A DNA stretch of 64,000 nt from Gaiellaceae bacterium (lineage in GTDB: Bacteria > Actinomycetota > Thermoleophilia > Gaiellales > Gaiellaceae), in assembly GCA_030446625.1 (NCBI GenBank), contig JAUJMY010000006.1, forward strand, positions 1 through 64,000, written 5' to 3'. The translations under genes and the position numbers were made by a program. This document shows positions 37,472 to 47,378 of the stretch, piece after piece. The notes under the pieces are model-generated. The model was not told the origin of the DNA, searched no databases, and saw only the letters and a list, made by a program, of their open reading frames with translations. How positions within the stretch are numbered: the stretch's first letter is position 1; every line of letters begins with the position of its first letter.

Positions 37472-38283
37472 CCCGCCACCGCCGCCGCGGCCGTGAGCGC
37501 CTCCACGTGCTCTCGGACGTCGTGTGCGCGGAGAATCGTCGCGCCGCGCGCGTAGGCGGCGACGGCCACGCCGACACTCGCTGCCGCCGTGCCCGTCGTC
37601 GCGCTCGGATCGCGGAGGAGCTTCGCAAGCGAGCTCTTGCGCGAGAAGCCGACGAGCACGGGCCGCCCGAGCGCCACCAGGACGTCGAGGCGCCGCACGA
37701 GCTCGAAGTTCTGCTCCGGCGTCTTCCCGAAGCCGATGCCGGGGTCGACGCAGATCCGATCCTCCGCGATGCCGGCCGAGACGGCGAAGGCGAGCCGCTC
37801 CTCGAGGAACGCAGCGACCTCCGACACGACGTCCTCGTACGTCGGCCGCTGCTGCATCGTCGGCGGCTCGCCCTGCATGTGCATCAGGCAGAGATAGGCG
37901 CCCGATTCGGCGACGACCGCGGCCGTGGCGGGATCGCCGCGCAGGGCGGTCACGTCGTTGACGAGCTCGGCCCCGAGCTCGAGCGCGCGCCGCGCGACCT
38001 CCGCCTTCGCCGTGTCGATCGAGACCGGCAGCCCATCGAGGCGCTCGAGCACCGGGACGACCCGGCGCAGCTCCTCGTCGATCGGCACCGCGTCCGCCCC
38101 CGGCCGCGTCGACTCGCCCCCCACGTCCACGATCGCCGCGCCGTCCTCGACCATCCGCACCGCGGCCGCCACCGCCGCGGCGGGCTGGACGTGCGCGCCG
38201 CCGTCCGAGAACGAGTCCGGCGTGACGTTCAGGACGCCCATGACCGACGGGCGCGGGAACCGCTCGGCGATCGGCGGACGCAT
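37468..38283 (-). CDS. folP: Dihydropteroate synthase
   Basis: Joins p-aminobenzoate to the pterin pyrophosphate and is the sulfonamide target, 271 aa. The TIM-barrel signatures are VMGVLNVTPDSFSDGG, IVDVGGESTRPGA, LVNDVTALRGD, LMHMQGEP, DPGIGFGKT and VGFSRKS. ATG 38283 is chosen because it begins about 12 residues before the conserved core; the frame is open further upstream but that part has no recognisable content and includes a palindromic repeat. Confidence 0.94.
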   Translation of the reverse strand: MRPPIAERFPRPSVMGVLNVTPDSFSDGGAHVQPAAAVAAAVRMVEDGAAIVDVGGESTRPGADAVPIDEELRRVVPVLERLDGLPVSIDTAKAEVARRALELGAELVNDVTALRGDPATAAVVAESGAYLCLMHMQGEPPTMQQRPTYEDVVSEVAAFLEERLAFAVSAGIAEDRICVDPGIGFGKTPEQNFELVRRLDVLVALGRPVLVGFSRKSSLAKLLRDPSATTGTAAASVGVAVAAYARGATILRAHDVREHVEALTAAAAVAG

Positions 38284-38324
38284 CAGGACGTCGCGCTCGT
38301 GGAGTCGCGGAAGAAATGCGGCAG

Positions 38325-38363
38325 GTGCCTGGCGCGCATCTGGTTCGTCCTGGTGCCAGGCAC
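38325..38363. repeat. REP-like palindromic element (GTGCC-GGCAC core)
   Basis: GTGCCTGGC and its complement GCCAGGCAC are separated by 21 nt, and the right half is itself a palindrome GTGCCAGGCAC. A related GGTGCCTGGGGTGGCGCC sequence is present on the minus strand between greA and dusB near 29603-29620. Both are intergenic. Confidence 0.4.
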
Positions 38364-38437
38364 AGGCACGAGTGACGTGAGGGCGCGCGTCATCGCCGAC
38401 CAGCACCGCGCTGGCGCGCGGGTCGCGACCGGCGCGC

Positions 38438-40399
<1,962 letters not shown>

Positions 40400-40471
40400 T
40401 GGGCCTCGAAAGCAGGGTAGCAGCGCGAATTGCCCCTACCCCGGGGCCGTAACCACCCGTGGACGCGTGCG

Positions 40472-41032
40472 TCAGCCCGTCTCGGGGACGAGGTCGGCGT
40501 CGAGCACCGCGACGTACGGGAGGTTCCTGTAGCGCTCCGCGAAGTCGAGGCCGTAGCCGATCACGAACCTGTTCGGGATCTCGAAGCCGACGTAGCGCAC
40601 GTCGACCTCGATCTCGCGCCGCTCCGGCTTCGTGAGCAGGGCGCAGATCTCGAGCGACGCCGGCTCCCGCGCCTCGAGGTTCCGGATCAGGTACGAGAGC
40701 GTCAGCCCCGAGTCGACGATGTCCTCGACGACGAGCACGTGCTTCCCCTCGATGTTGATGTCGAGGTCCTTGAGGATCCGGACGACGCCCGAGGAGTCGG
40801 TGCCCGCGCCGTAGCTCGAGATGGCCATGAAGTCGATCTCGCATGGCACCGTCAGTCGCCGCATCAGGTCGGCCATGAAGAAGACCGCGCCCTTCAGGAC
40901 GCCGATCAGGAGGAGCTCGCGGCCGGCGTAGTCGGCCGAGATCTCGTCGCCCAGCTCGCCGATCCGCGCCTGGAGGCGCTCCTCGCCGATCAGAACGTCT
41001 TCGACGCCGCGGACGAGCTCCGCCTGGCTCAT
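40472..41032 (-). CDS. hpt: Hypoxanthine phosphoribosyltransferase
   Basis: Purine salvage enzyme, 186 aa. The PRPP-binding motif is VLVVEDIVDSGLT (99-111), preceded by LIGVLKGAVFFMADL and DFMAISSYG. The C-terminus contains VGFEIPNRFVIGYGLDFAE. ATG 41032 overlaps the tilS stop (ATGA). tilS-hpt-ftsH is one of the most conserved gene strings in Gram-positive bacteria. Confidence 0.96.
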   Translation of the reverse strand: MSQAELVRGVEDVLIGEERLQARIGELGDEISADYAGRELLLIGVLKGAVFFMADLMRRLTVPCEIDFMAISSYGAGTDSSGVVRILKDLDINIEGKHVLVVEDIVDSGLTLSYLIRNLEAREPASLEICALLTKPERREIEVDVRYVGFEIPNRFVIGYGLDFAERYRNLPYVAVLDADLVPETG

Positions 41033-42006
41033 TCGCGCACCGCCGTCACTCCCGGCGCGTCGACGATCCCGGGCACGGCGATGACCTCGTCGCCGCGCAC
41101 GACAAGCGGCCACGCCTCGCGCTCGGAGCGGGGGATCTTCGCGTCGACGAACACGTCCTGGATCTTCTTGCTCCTTCCGGCGAGCCGGTCACCGGCGCGC
41201 CACGCGCGTACCTTAAGGCCTGGCTCGTCCGAGGTGATCAGCCACTTCCCCCAGCGCACCTCGCGGTCCAGAGCGACTGGGTCCCGCTCGACCCAGACAC
41301 GCTCGTGCTCGCGGACGAGCATCTGCCCGCCGCCGAGCTCGACGCGCTTCGATCCGACCGGGGACTCGAGCAGCTCGGCGACCGCGGGCGGCATCACCCG
41401 GTGGTGGGCGAGGCGCCAGAGGTTCGTGTCGGCGGCGGGGTGGAGCTTGCGCAGAAGCGGCAGGATCTCGTCGCGGATCAACCCGCGCTTGGTGTGTGGA
41501 TTCGACCTGTCCTCCCGGTAGCGCAGCCGCTCGGCGCCCAGGTACGCGAGCACCTCCGACCGCCGCCGCCGCAGGAGCGGGCGCACGACGCCGTCGGCGC
41601 GCTTCGCCTCGATCCCTCCGGGCCTGCCGCTCGAGACGATCCGGTAGAGCACGGTCTCGACCTCGTCGTCCGCGGTGTGGCCCGTCGCCCGGAGCCGGTC
41701 CGCAGCGAACGAGTAGCGGATGCGACGCAGCTCGTCCTCGCTCTTCCCGCCCCGGCCGTCGACGATCTCGGCGCCGAGGTACTCGCGACAGAAGCGCGCG
41801 TCCTCGGCAGACTCGCGCCCGCGCAACCCGTGGTCGACGTGCAGCGCCGAGACGCGGTAGCCGAGCGCCCGCAGCACGTGCCAGAGACAGGTCGAGTCGG
41901 GGCCGCCCGAGACGAGGCACGTCACGTCTCCACCGTCGGGGATGAGCGCGTGCTCGCGGATGAACCGGTGGACGAGTCCCCGGAACAGCTCCGGATCGAG
42001 CTTCAC
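41029..42006 (-). CDS. tilS: tRNA(Ile)-lysidine synthetase
   Basis: Modifies C34 of tRNA-Ile(CAU) to lysidine so that it reads AUA, 325 aa. The N-type ATP pyrophosphatase P-loop is SGGPDST at 33-39. HVDHGLRG, ARFCREY and ATGHTADDEVETVLYR are family motifs, and a short C-terminal domain follows (KVRAWRAGDRLAG). GTG 42006 (MKLDPELF) is chosen because upstream in-frame sequence is Arg/Ser-rich antisense-like and overlaps the next small gene. It is coupled to hpt. Confidence 0.94.
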   Translation of the reverse strand: MKLDPELFRGLVHRFIREHALIPDGGDVTCLVSGGPDSTCLWHVLRALGYRVSALHVDHGLRGRESAEDARFCREYLGAEIVDGRGGKSEDELRRIRYSFAADRLRATGHTADDEVETVLYRIVSSGRPGGIEAKRADGVVRPLLRRRRSEVLAYLGAERLRYREDRSNPHTKRGLIRDEILPLLRKLHPAADTNLWRLAHHRVMPPAVAELLESPVGSKRVELGGGQMLVREHERVWVERDPVALDREVRWGKWLITSDEPGLKVRAWRAGDRLAGRSKKIQDVFVDAKIPRSEREAWPLVVRGDEVIAVPGIVDAPGVTAVRE

Positions 42007-42052
42007 GAAGGAAGTTTCGCTACAGGAGCGGCGAGACGTCGCACCGGTCGCG

Positions 42053-42208
42053 TCACTCGAACGGCCCCGGGAACCGCCCGGGCTGGCGCCGCGACTCGAG
42101 CGGCGCGCGGCCACGCGGGAGCCAGTGTCCGCCTGCGTAGGACGCGAGCTCGAGCAGCGCCCAGCGACCGATCCACGCGGCGAGCGCCAGCCACGCGAGC
42201 CGCCTCAC
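42053..42208 (-). CDS. 51-aa single-pass membrane protein
   Basis: A small gene whose GTG start overlaps the stop of the phosphatase gene (GTGA). It encodes one hydrophobic helix (MRRLAWLALAAWIGRWALL, about 3-24) followed by a basic, Pro/Arg-rich tail ending RRQPGRFPGPFE. The positive N-terminus suggests N-in topology with the tail outside, or the reverse given the basic tail. It lies 46 nt upstream of tilS on the same strand. No family is recognised; the coupling, helix and absence of a competing gene support it. Confidence 0.55.
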   Translation of the reverse strand: MRRLAWLALAAWIGRWALLELASYAGGHWLPRGRAPLESRRQPGRFPGPFE

Positions 42209-42804
42209 GCGAACGCCGGACGCGCGCACCAGGCCTCGAGGCGCCGCGCGACGCGCTCCAGCTGCTCGGCCGACATCCGATGAGGCTCGGCGTACTGCAC
42301 CGGCTCGACGACCGCGGCCGGATCGGCCTCGAGGAGCGCGCTCAGCGCATAGCGGATCGGGAGCGCGTGCGCGACGACGAGGATCGTCTGCTCCGGCCGC
42401 GCGAGGAGCGTCCGGAACGCGCGCGCGTACCTCGAGGCCGCGGCCGCGCGGCTCTCGCCTCCGCCGGGGCACGCGTCCGTCGGGCTCGCCGCGTGCGCCC
42501 AGCGCCGGTACTCCTCGAGTAGCCCACCCTCGTAGCTTCCGAAGCGGATGTCGTTCAACTCCCGCAGGACGACGCGCGGGACGTTTCGTTTCTCGAGCGC
42601 GAGGTCCGCCGTCTCGCGCGTCCGCCTGAACTCCGTGGTCGCGCAGAGGTCGATCTCGTCGTCGGCGAGCAGCAGTCCGAGGGCCCGTGCCTGCTCGCGA
42701 CCGGTCGAGGTGAGCCCGCCGCCCTCGGCTGCGGGGTCGCCGTTCACAGCGCCCCGGACGCTGAACTCGCTCTCGCCGTGACGGGCGAAGATGACGCGCT
42801 CCAT
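42205..42804 (-). CDS. Histidine phosphatase (phosphoglycerate mutase-like)
   Basis: A 199-aa branch-1 histidine phosphatase. The catalytic RHG motif is in VIFARHGESEFS (His/Arg within the first 12 residues), the second Arg in EFRRTRETADLAL, Glu in ELNDIRFGSYEG and the second His in VVAHALPIRYAL. The substrate could be a sugar phosphate or cofactor precursor; the family is too broad to say. ATG 42804 starts directly before the motif. It follows the GNAT gene by 5 nt and overlaps the small membrane gene downstream. Confidence 0.88.
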   Translation of the reverse strand: MERVIFARHGESEFSVRGAVNGDPAAEGGGLTSTGREQARALGLLLADDEIDLCATTEFRRTRETADLALEKRNVPRVVLRELNDIRFGSYEGGLLEEYRRWAHAASPTDACPGGGESRAAAASRYARAFRTLLARPEQTILVVAHALPIRYALSALLEADPAAVVEPVQYAEPHRMSAEQLERVARRLEAWCARPAFA

Positions 42805-42809
42805 TCCCG

Positions 42810-43586
42810 TCAGAAGATCAGACTGCGATAGGTGCCGGCGCGGCGCATGCCGATCCCCTCGTACACGCGGATCGCCGGCGCGTTCTCCGGGCGCACGAAG
42901 AGGCACACGTTCGGCACGCGCTCGAGGAGCAGCCGGCAGAGGTCGCGCAGCGCGCGCTTCGCGTTGTCCTGGTTGCGTGCCTCAGGGTCGACCCACACCT
43001 GCTGCAGCTGGACGGCCGCAGGCGTCCACGCCGACGCCTCCGCCTTGAAGAGGATGGTGTCGCCGTCGCGCCAGATCCAGGAGCGGCCCTCGTCGATCTG
43101 CGCGCGGGTGCGCCAACGGAACCCCTCCGCGTCGCGCTGCAGCGGGTCGATCCCGATCTCCTCGCGGTGCGCGGCCGCGCACGCCGGGACGAGCAGCTCG
43201 AAGTCGTCCGGCGTCGCCTGCCGCAGCTCCGTGCCGCCCGGCTCAGGCGGCTCGTCCAGGACGTACACGGGCTGCCCCGGCCGGTCGTCGCGCGGCCGCG
43301 GGAGCTCTCGGCCGACGGCCGCCCACAGCTCGTCGACGGCGCCCTCGTCGCCGATGATCATCCGCGCCTGGCCGCGGCGCGTCGGCTCCGCGAACGCGCC
43401 GCAGCCGCGGCCCGACGGGACGACGTTCGCGCCGACGTGGCAGAGCGCGGTCAGGCGCGCGTCGCCGTCCTGGAGCGCCGAGAAGCGTCCGACGCCGCGC
43501 CGCGCGACGTCCTCGAGGAAGACGCGCTCGATCGGCTCCTCGGCGCAGAAGTCGAGGATCTGGTCGAGCCGAGGCTGGACGAGCAC
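42810..43586 (-). CDS. GNAT acetyltransferase with DUF4081-type N-terminal domain
   Basis: A 258-aa two-part protein. The N-terminal half (about 1-120, FCAEEPIERVFLEDVARRG, GRFSALQDGD) matches the DUF4081 domain of actinobacterial N-acetyltransferases. The C-terminal GNAT domain contains VQLQQVWVDPEARNQDNAKR and LFVRPENAPAIRVYEGIGM, the acetyl-CoA and beta-5/alpha-4 motifs. GTG 43586 is the likely start. The acceptor is unknown. It is the first gene of a run with the histidine phosphatase. Confidence 0.82.
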   Translation of the reverse strand: MLVQPRLDQILDFCAEEPIERVFLEDVARRGVGRFSALQDGDARLTALCHVGANVVPSGRGCGAFAEPTRRGQARMIIGDEGAVDELWAAVGRELPRPRDDRPGQPVYVLDEPPEPGGTELRQATPDDFELLVPACAAAHREEIGIDPLQRDAEGFRWRTRAQIDEGRSWIWRDGDTILFKAEASAWTPAAVQLQQVWVDPEARNQDNAKRALRDLCRLLLERVPNVCLFVRPENAPAIRVYEGIGMRRAGTYRSLIF

Positions 43587-43639
43587 GGCTCGAATCGTTG
43601 CCGCCGCGCGGCTTCGCGACACTCGATTAGGGTTGCGCG

Positions 43640-44368
43640 GTGCCGATTCACGTGCGTGCGGAGCCGGGCGAGTACGCCGAGGCCTGCCTCCTTCCGGGCG
43701 ACCCGCTGCGCGCCGAGTACATCGCGGAGACGTACCTCGACAACGCCGTCCAGCGGAACAGCGAGCGTGGGATGCTCGGGTACACCGGCGAGTTCGAAGG
43801 CCGGCCGGTCTCCGTCCAGGCGACCGGGATGGGGTGCCCCTCCGCGGCGATCGTGATCGAGGAGCTCGTCCAGCTCGGGGTCAAGCGGCTGCTGCGCGTG
43901 GGGACGTGCGGCGGCCTCCAGCCCGACCACGCGCTCGGCGACCTGATCGTCGCGCTCACCGCGGTCCCGGCCGACGCGACCGCACGGCACTACATCGGCA
44001 GCGACCAGCACTGCCCGACGGCGGACTGGGAGCTCGTCCACGCGGCCGTCCACGCGGCGAAGGAGCTCGGCCAGCCGCTCCGCGTCGGACCGATCGTCTC
44101 GAGCGACATCTTCTACAACCCGGACGAGGGGCAGTACGAGCGCTGGTCGAAGCGCGGGATCCTCGCCGTCGAGATGGAGGCCGCAATCCTGTTCACGCTC
44201 GGCGCGCTGCGCGGCGTCCAGGCAGGGTGCCTGCTGACGGTGAGCGACATCGTTGTCGAGGGCGAGTTCACGCGGATCTCCGACGACGAGCTGCGCGCGG
44301 CGGTCGACCGCATGACGCGCGTCGCGCTGGCGACCGTCACTGCCGCCGGCAGCGCCGAGCCGCACTGA
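43640..44368 (+). CDS. deoD: Purine nucleoside phosphorylase (DeoD-type, trimeric/hexameric NP-I)
   Basis: Phosphorolysis of purine nucleosides for salvage, 242 aa. The pattern ACLLPGDPLRAEYIAETYL provides the phosphate site; GYTGEFEGRPVSVQATGMG, RVGTCGGLQP, and AVEMEAAILFTLG with the Met-Glu that binds ribose follow. The related uridine phosphorylase activity cannot be excluded. It starts with GTG, 53 nt from the divergent GNAT gene, and complements hpt, 2.6 kb away. Its stop overlaps the possible CTG start of the lipid kinase. Confidence 0.92.
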   Translation: MPIHVRAEPGEYAEACLLPGDPLRAEYIAETYLDNAVQRNSERGMLGYTGEFEGRPVSVQATGMGCPSAAIVIEELVQLGVKRLLRVGTCGGLQPDHALGDLIVALTAVPADATARHYIGSDQHCPTADWELVHAAVHAAKELGQPLRVGPIVSSDIFYNPDEGQYERWSKRGILAVEMEAAILFTLGALRGVQAGCLLTVSDIVVEGEFTRISDDELRAAVDRMTRVALATVTAAGSAEPH

Positions 44369-45268
44369 GCAGCACCGTCTTCCTCGTCAACCCGGCGTCG
44401 GCGAACGGCGCGACGCGCAGGCGCTGGCCGCAGATCGCGGCCGCGGCCGCGGCGCGCGGGCTCGACGGCGACGTGCTCGTCTCCGAGCGGCCGGGACACC
44501 TCACCGAGCTGGCGCGGGAGGCCGCGGACGCGGGCGCCACGCTGCTCGTCGTCGTGGGCGGCGACGGCTCGGTGAACGAGGTCGTGAACGGGATCGCGGG
44601 CCGCGAGGTGGAGCTCGCGGTCGTCCCGCGCGGGACCGGCTGGGACTTCGTTCGCACCTACGGCATCCCGCGGCGGCTCGACGAGGCGCTCGGCGTCGCG
44701 CTCGCCGGCTGCACGCGCGCGATCGACCTCGGCCGCGTGACGTTCCGCAGCTCGGCGGGCACGGACGCGAGCGCGTACTTCGCGAACATCGCTAGCGCCG
44801 GGATGAGCGGCGCGATCGCGCGGCGCGCGAACCGGACGACGAAGGCGCTCGGCGGCAAGGCCTCCTACGCGTGGGCGACGTTCGCCGTCTTCGCGGACTG
44901 GCAGGCCAGCAACGTGCGCGTGCGCGTGGGCGGCGAGGCGCGCAGCGGGCGGATGCACGACGTCGTCGTCGCGAACGGCCGCTACTTCGGGGGCGGGATG
45001 ATGATGTCCGGACGCCGAGCCAGACGACGGCCTGCTCGACGTGCTCCTGATCGGCGACCTGACGAAGCGCGACCTCGTCGTCACGCTCCCGAAGACCTAC
45101 CGCGGGCGGCACCTCCCGCACCCGAAGGCCGAGCTCCTGCGCGGGCCCGTCGTGACGGTGGACGCGGACGCGCCGCTCCCGATCGAGCTCGACGGCGAGC
45201 AGCCGGGAACGACCCCGATGCGGATCGAGGTCGTACCGCGCGCGCTGCGCGTGTGCGTGCCGGCGTAG
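44365..45268 (+). pseudogene. Diacylglycerol/lipid kinase (YegS-type), frameshifted
   Basis: An ATP-dependent lipid kinase domain reads STVFLVNPASANGATRRRW, the nucleotide loop VVGGDGSVNEVVNGI, VPRGTGWDFVRTYG and NRTTKALGGKASYAW. After NGRYFGGGMMMS near 45008 it shifts frame. The remainder (PDDGLLDVLLIGDLTKRDL, LPKTYRGRHLPHPKAELL) continues in the next frame to a TAG at 45268. Loss of two C from a CCCC run would explain the shift. No ATG/GTG/TTG precedes the domain in frame; a CTG overlapping the PNP stop (CTGA) is the only reasonable start. If the shift is a sequence error the gene would be intact at about 300 aa. Confidence 0.75.
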
Positions 45269-45299
45269 CCGCCGGCGCCAGCAGGAGCGTTCGGCCTTC

Positions 45300-45752
45300 C
45301 TAGCCGGGGCTCGAGCCGCCCGAGCGCCCGGAGGACCCCGAGCCCGTTCCGCCGGCGCGCCCCGACGACGGCTTCGAGTCCTCGCCGCCCTGCTTCGCGG
45401 TGCCGCGCTTCGGCGCGGCGCTTTTCGCCGCCGTGCTCTTCGTCGCCGTGCTCCGCGTGCTCGTCGTCTTGGACGCGGTGGAGCGCGTGCCGGTGCCGCC
45501 TGCGCCGGAGCCGGAGGAGCCCGAGCCCGACGCCGCGCCCGAGCCCGACGTCCCCGCGAGGCGCCGCTCGAGCTCCTCGACACGCCGCTCGAGCTCGTCG
45601 AGTCCGCGGACGCGCTTCTGCAGCTCGTCCATCCGATCGCGCATCGTCGTCGCGACGCCGAGGAGCCGGTCCGCGCCCGGCGTGTCGCCGAGGCGCGCGA
45701 TCGCGTCCTCGCTCGCGTCCGTCAACCTCGCCCACAAGTCCTTCCGCGCCAT
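45300..45752 (-). CDS. Coiled-coil protein with Ser/Thr/Lys/Gly low-complexity tail
   Basis: A 150-aa protein. Residues 1-65 form a helical, heptad-like segment (DELERRVEELERRLAG). The rest is low complexity with SKTTSTRSTATKSTAAKSAA, reminiscent of histone H1-like or PHA-granule (phasin-like) tails, ending in Gly/Ser repeats. The basic tail could bind nucleic acid. ATG 45752 follows GGCGGAGAG. It is convergent with the lipid kinase gene. The family is not recognised. Confidence 0.65.
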   Translation of the reverse strand: MARKDLWARLTDASEDAIARLGDTPGADRLLGVATTMRDRMDELQKRVRGLDELERRVEELERRLAGTSGSGAASGSGSSGSGAGGTGTRSTASKTTSTRSTATKSTAAKSAAPKRGTAKQGGEDSKPSSGRAGGTGSGSSGRSGGSSPG

Positions 45753-45809
45753 CTCTCCGCCTTTCGTCCGCTGTCCCAGGGTGTTACCCCGGGCGGCGGT
45801 GTTCCGTAA

Positions 45810-46583
45810 CTACGCCCGGACGAGGACGGGCGTCCCCGCGGGCGCAGCGGCGAAGAGCCGCTCGAGCGTCCGGTTGGGACCCGGATGCAGCCGTTGGACA
45901 CGGCGCGGCCGATCGACCACGGCTGGTTCGTCCCGTGGATCGATCGGGCCGCCCTGCGTCCAGCCGGTGAGTACTTCGGAGAACGCGGAGATGCCGAGCG
46001 CGCCCGGGCCGAACGGTCCGCTCCAGTCGTCCGGCCGCAGCCGCTGGTTCACGTAGAAGTGCCCACCGGAGTCGGCGTCGCGCTCGAACCGATCGCAGCC
46101 GTCGCGAGCCTCCTGCGCCCGTCCACGTACAGCGTCACGCGCCGGGCGGAGAGGTCGACGAGGAGGCGTGCGCGGACCGCGCGACGGTGACGTCGTGCGC
46201 GCGCACGAAGCCCGTGATCCCGTTCGGCCGGAGCGGCAGCTGGACGCGATACCACTGCGGCTTGCACGCTGCGTCGACGACCGCCTCGAGGACGCCGAAG
46301 ACGGTCGGGACGCCGTTGACGTTCCGCTTGCCGAACGATGCGAGGCGCGCGCCGCGCGGCCGACGCACCGGGACCGCGTGCTCGCGCACGGTCGCCGCGT
46401 ACGCCACGCGCGGGGAGCGGAGCTGCCGCCGCTCGCCGTCCGTGCAGCGCGGAGCCTGCGCCTCGACCACGGCGGCGACGTCGACGGCGTCGCTCTGGCG
46501 AACGACTGCCGCCTCACCCGCGCCGCAGCCCTCGCGAGGAGCGCGGTCGCCACGAGCACGTACGAGATGCGCCGGATCGTCAC
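45810..46583 (-). pseudogene. L,D-transpeptidase (YkuD), multiply frameshifted
   Basis: The protein can be followed only by switching frames several times. A signal-like start (MTIRRISYVLVATALLA) leads to an SH3-like part (VPTVFGVLEAVVDAACKPQW, NGITGFVRAHDVTVA). The YkuD fold follows (RLLVDLSARRVTLYVDG, ATPTPVGT, FYVNQRLRPDDWSGPFGPGA) with the catalytic region IHGTNQPWSIG and SNGCIRV, the nucleophile Cys intact, and the end PNRTLERLFAAAPAGTPV. At least four indels are needed, two tightly flanking the active site. L,D-transpeptidases make 3-3 cross-links in peptidoglycan. Residues are well kept, so the damage is recent or artefactual. Confidence 0.72.
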
Positions 46584-46630
46584 AGTTCACAAACTCGGAG
46601 GCCCTTTTGCGCGTCGCAACCACTACGACG

Positions 46631-46795
46631 ATGAGCGCAGCGACGCCCAAGCCTCTCCCCGAGCACGAGCACACCGCCGTGAAGACGCACGCGCTCGCGC
46701 AGCGACGCGGCGTGCCGTACGAGGTCGAGCGGACGACGTGTGTCGCCTGCCGCCGCGTGCTCGGCGAGCGGCGGCTCCGGCGCGCCGCGGCCTAG
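46631..46795 (+). CDS. Small CxxC protein
   Basis: A 54-aa frame starting at ATG 46631. It encodes HTAVKTHALAQRRGVPYEVE followed by RTTCVACRRVLGERRLRRAA. The single CxxC with a basic tail suggests a zinc-ribbon half-site or a redox pair. The upstream frame belongs to antisense of the broken transpeptidase. No family is named; it resembles small conserved actinobacterial proteins of unknown role. Confidence 0.45.
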   Translation: MSAATPKPLPEHEHTAVKTHALAQRRGVPYEVERTTCVACRRVLGERRLRRAAA

Positions 46796-46967
46796 CGAGA
46801 ATCGGCGAAGTCCGTCAGCAGTACCCCGACGAGGTCCAGGCCTTCGTCTTGCCACGCGGGTCCAGCTGCATGTAGGCGACGAGTCTTCGAGTTCGCTCTG
46901 CGCGAACCACGCGAACGCGCTTGATACGCGCTTCGCAGCAGCCGCCGCGACTGCCAGAGTTGCGCGC

Positions 46968-47378
46968 GTGGACGGCTTCCGCTTCTCGACCCACGTCCGC
47001 GTCCGCTTCGCCGAGACGGACGCGCAAGGAGTCGCGCACAACTCCGTGTACCTGGTCTGGTTCGAGCTCGCGCGCGTCGCGTACCTCGCGGAGCACGCCG
47101 GCGGGTATCCCGCGCTGCGCGCGCAGGGGATCGAGGCGTTCGTCACCGAGGCGCGGATCCGCTACGGCGCGCCCGCGCGCTTCGACGACGAGCTGCGCGT
47201 CCACGCGCGCTGCGGCGAGGTCCGCGGCGCGCGCTTCCGGTTCGACTACGTGGTCGAGCGGGACCGCGAGCGCGTCGCGGACGGATGGACGGCGCACGCG
47301 TGCGTCGACGGCGCGACGTTCCGCCCGACGCGTGTCCCGAACTGGCTCGCGGAGGCGATCGCTAGCGCGGAGGCGTGA
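46968..47378 (+). CDS. Acyl-CoA thioesterase, hotdog fold (YbgC/4HBT-like)
   Basis: A 136-aa hotdog thioesterase. VRVRFAETDAQGVAHNSVYL has the catalytic Asp in the FAETDAQG loop, and WFELARVAYL follows on the central helix. EARIRYGAPARFDDELRVH completes the strand pattern. GTG 46968 is the first in-frame start consistent with the fold. It overlaps the VanW-type gene tail to tail by 17 nt. The acyl substrate is unknown. Confidence 0.85.
   Translation: MDGFRFSTHVRVRFAETDAQGVAHNSVYLVWFELARVAYLAEHAGGYPALRAQGIEAFVTEARIRYGAPARFDDELRVHARCGEVRGARFRFDYVVERDRERVADGWTAHACVDGATFRPTRVPNWLAEAIASAEA

Noticed and set aside
46796-46967. 172-nt gap with short minus-strand peptide YMQLDPRGKTKAWTSSGYC
   Set aside because: The end looks protein-like and may be a gene remnant, but the upstream frame is antisense to the thioesterase and nothing supports expression.
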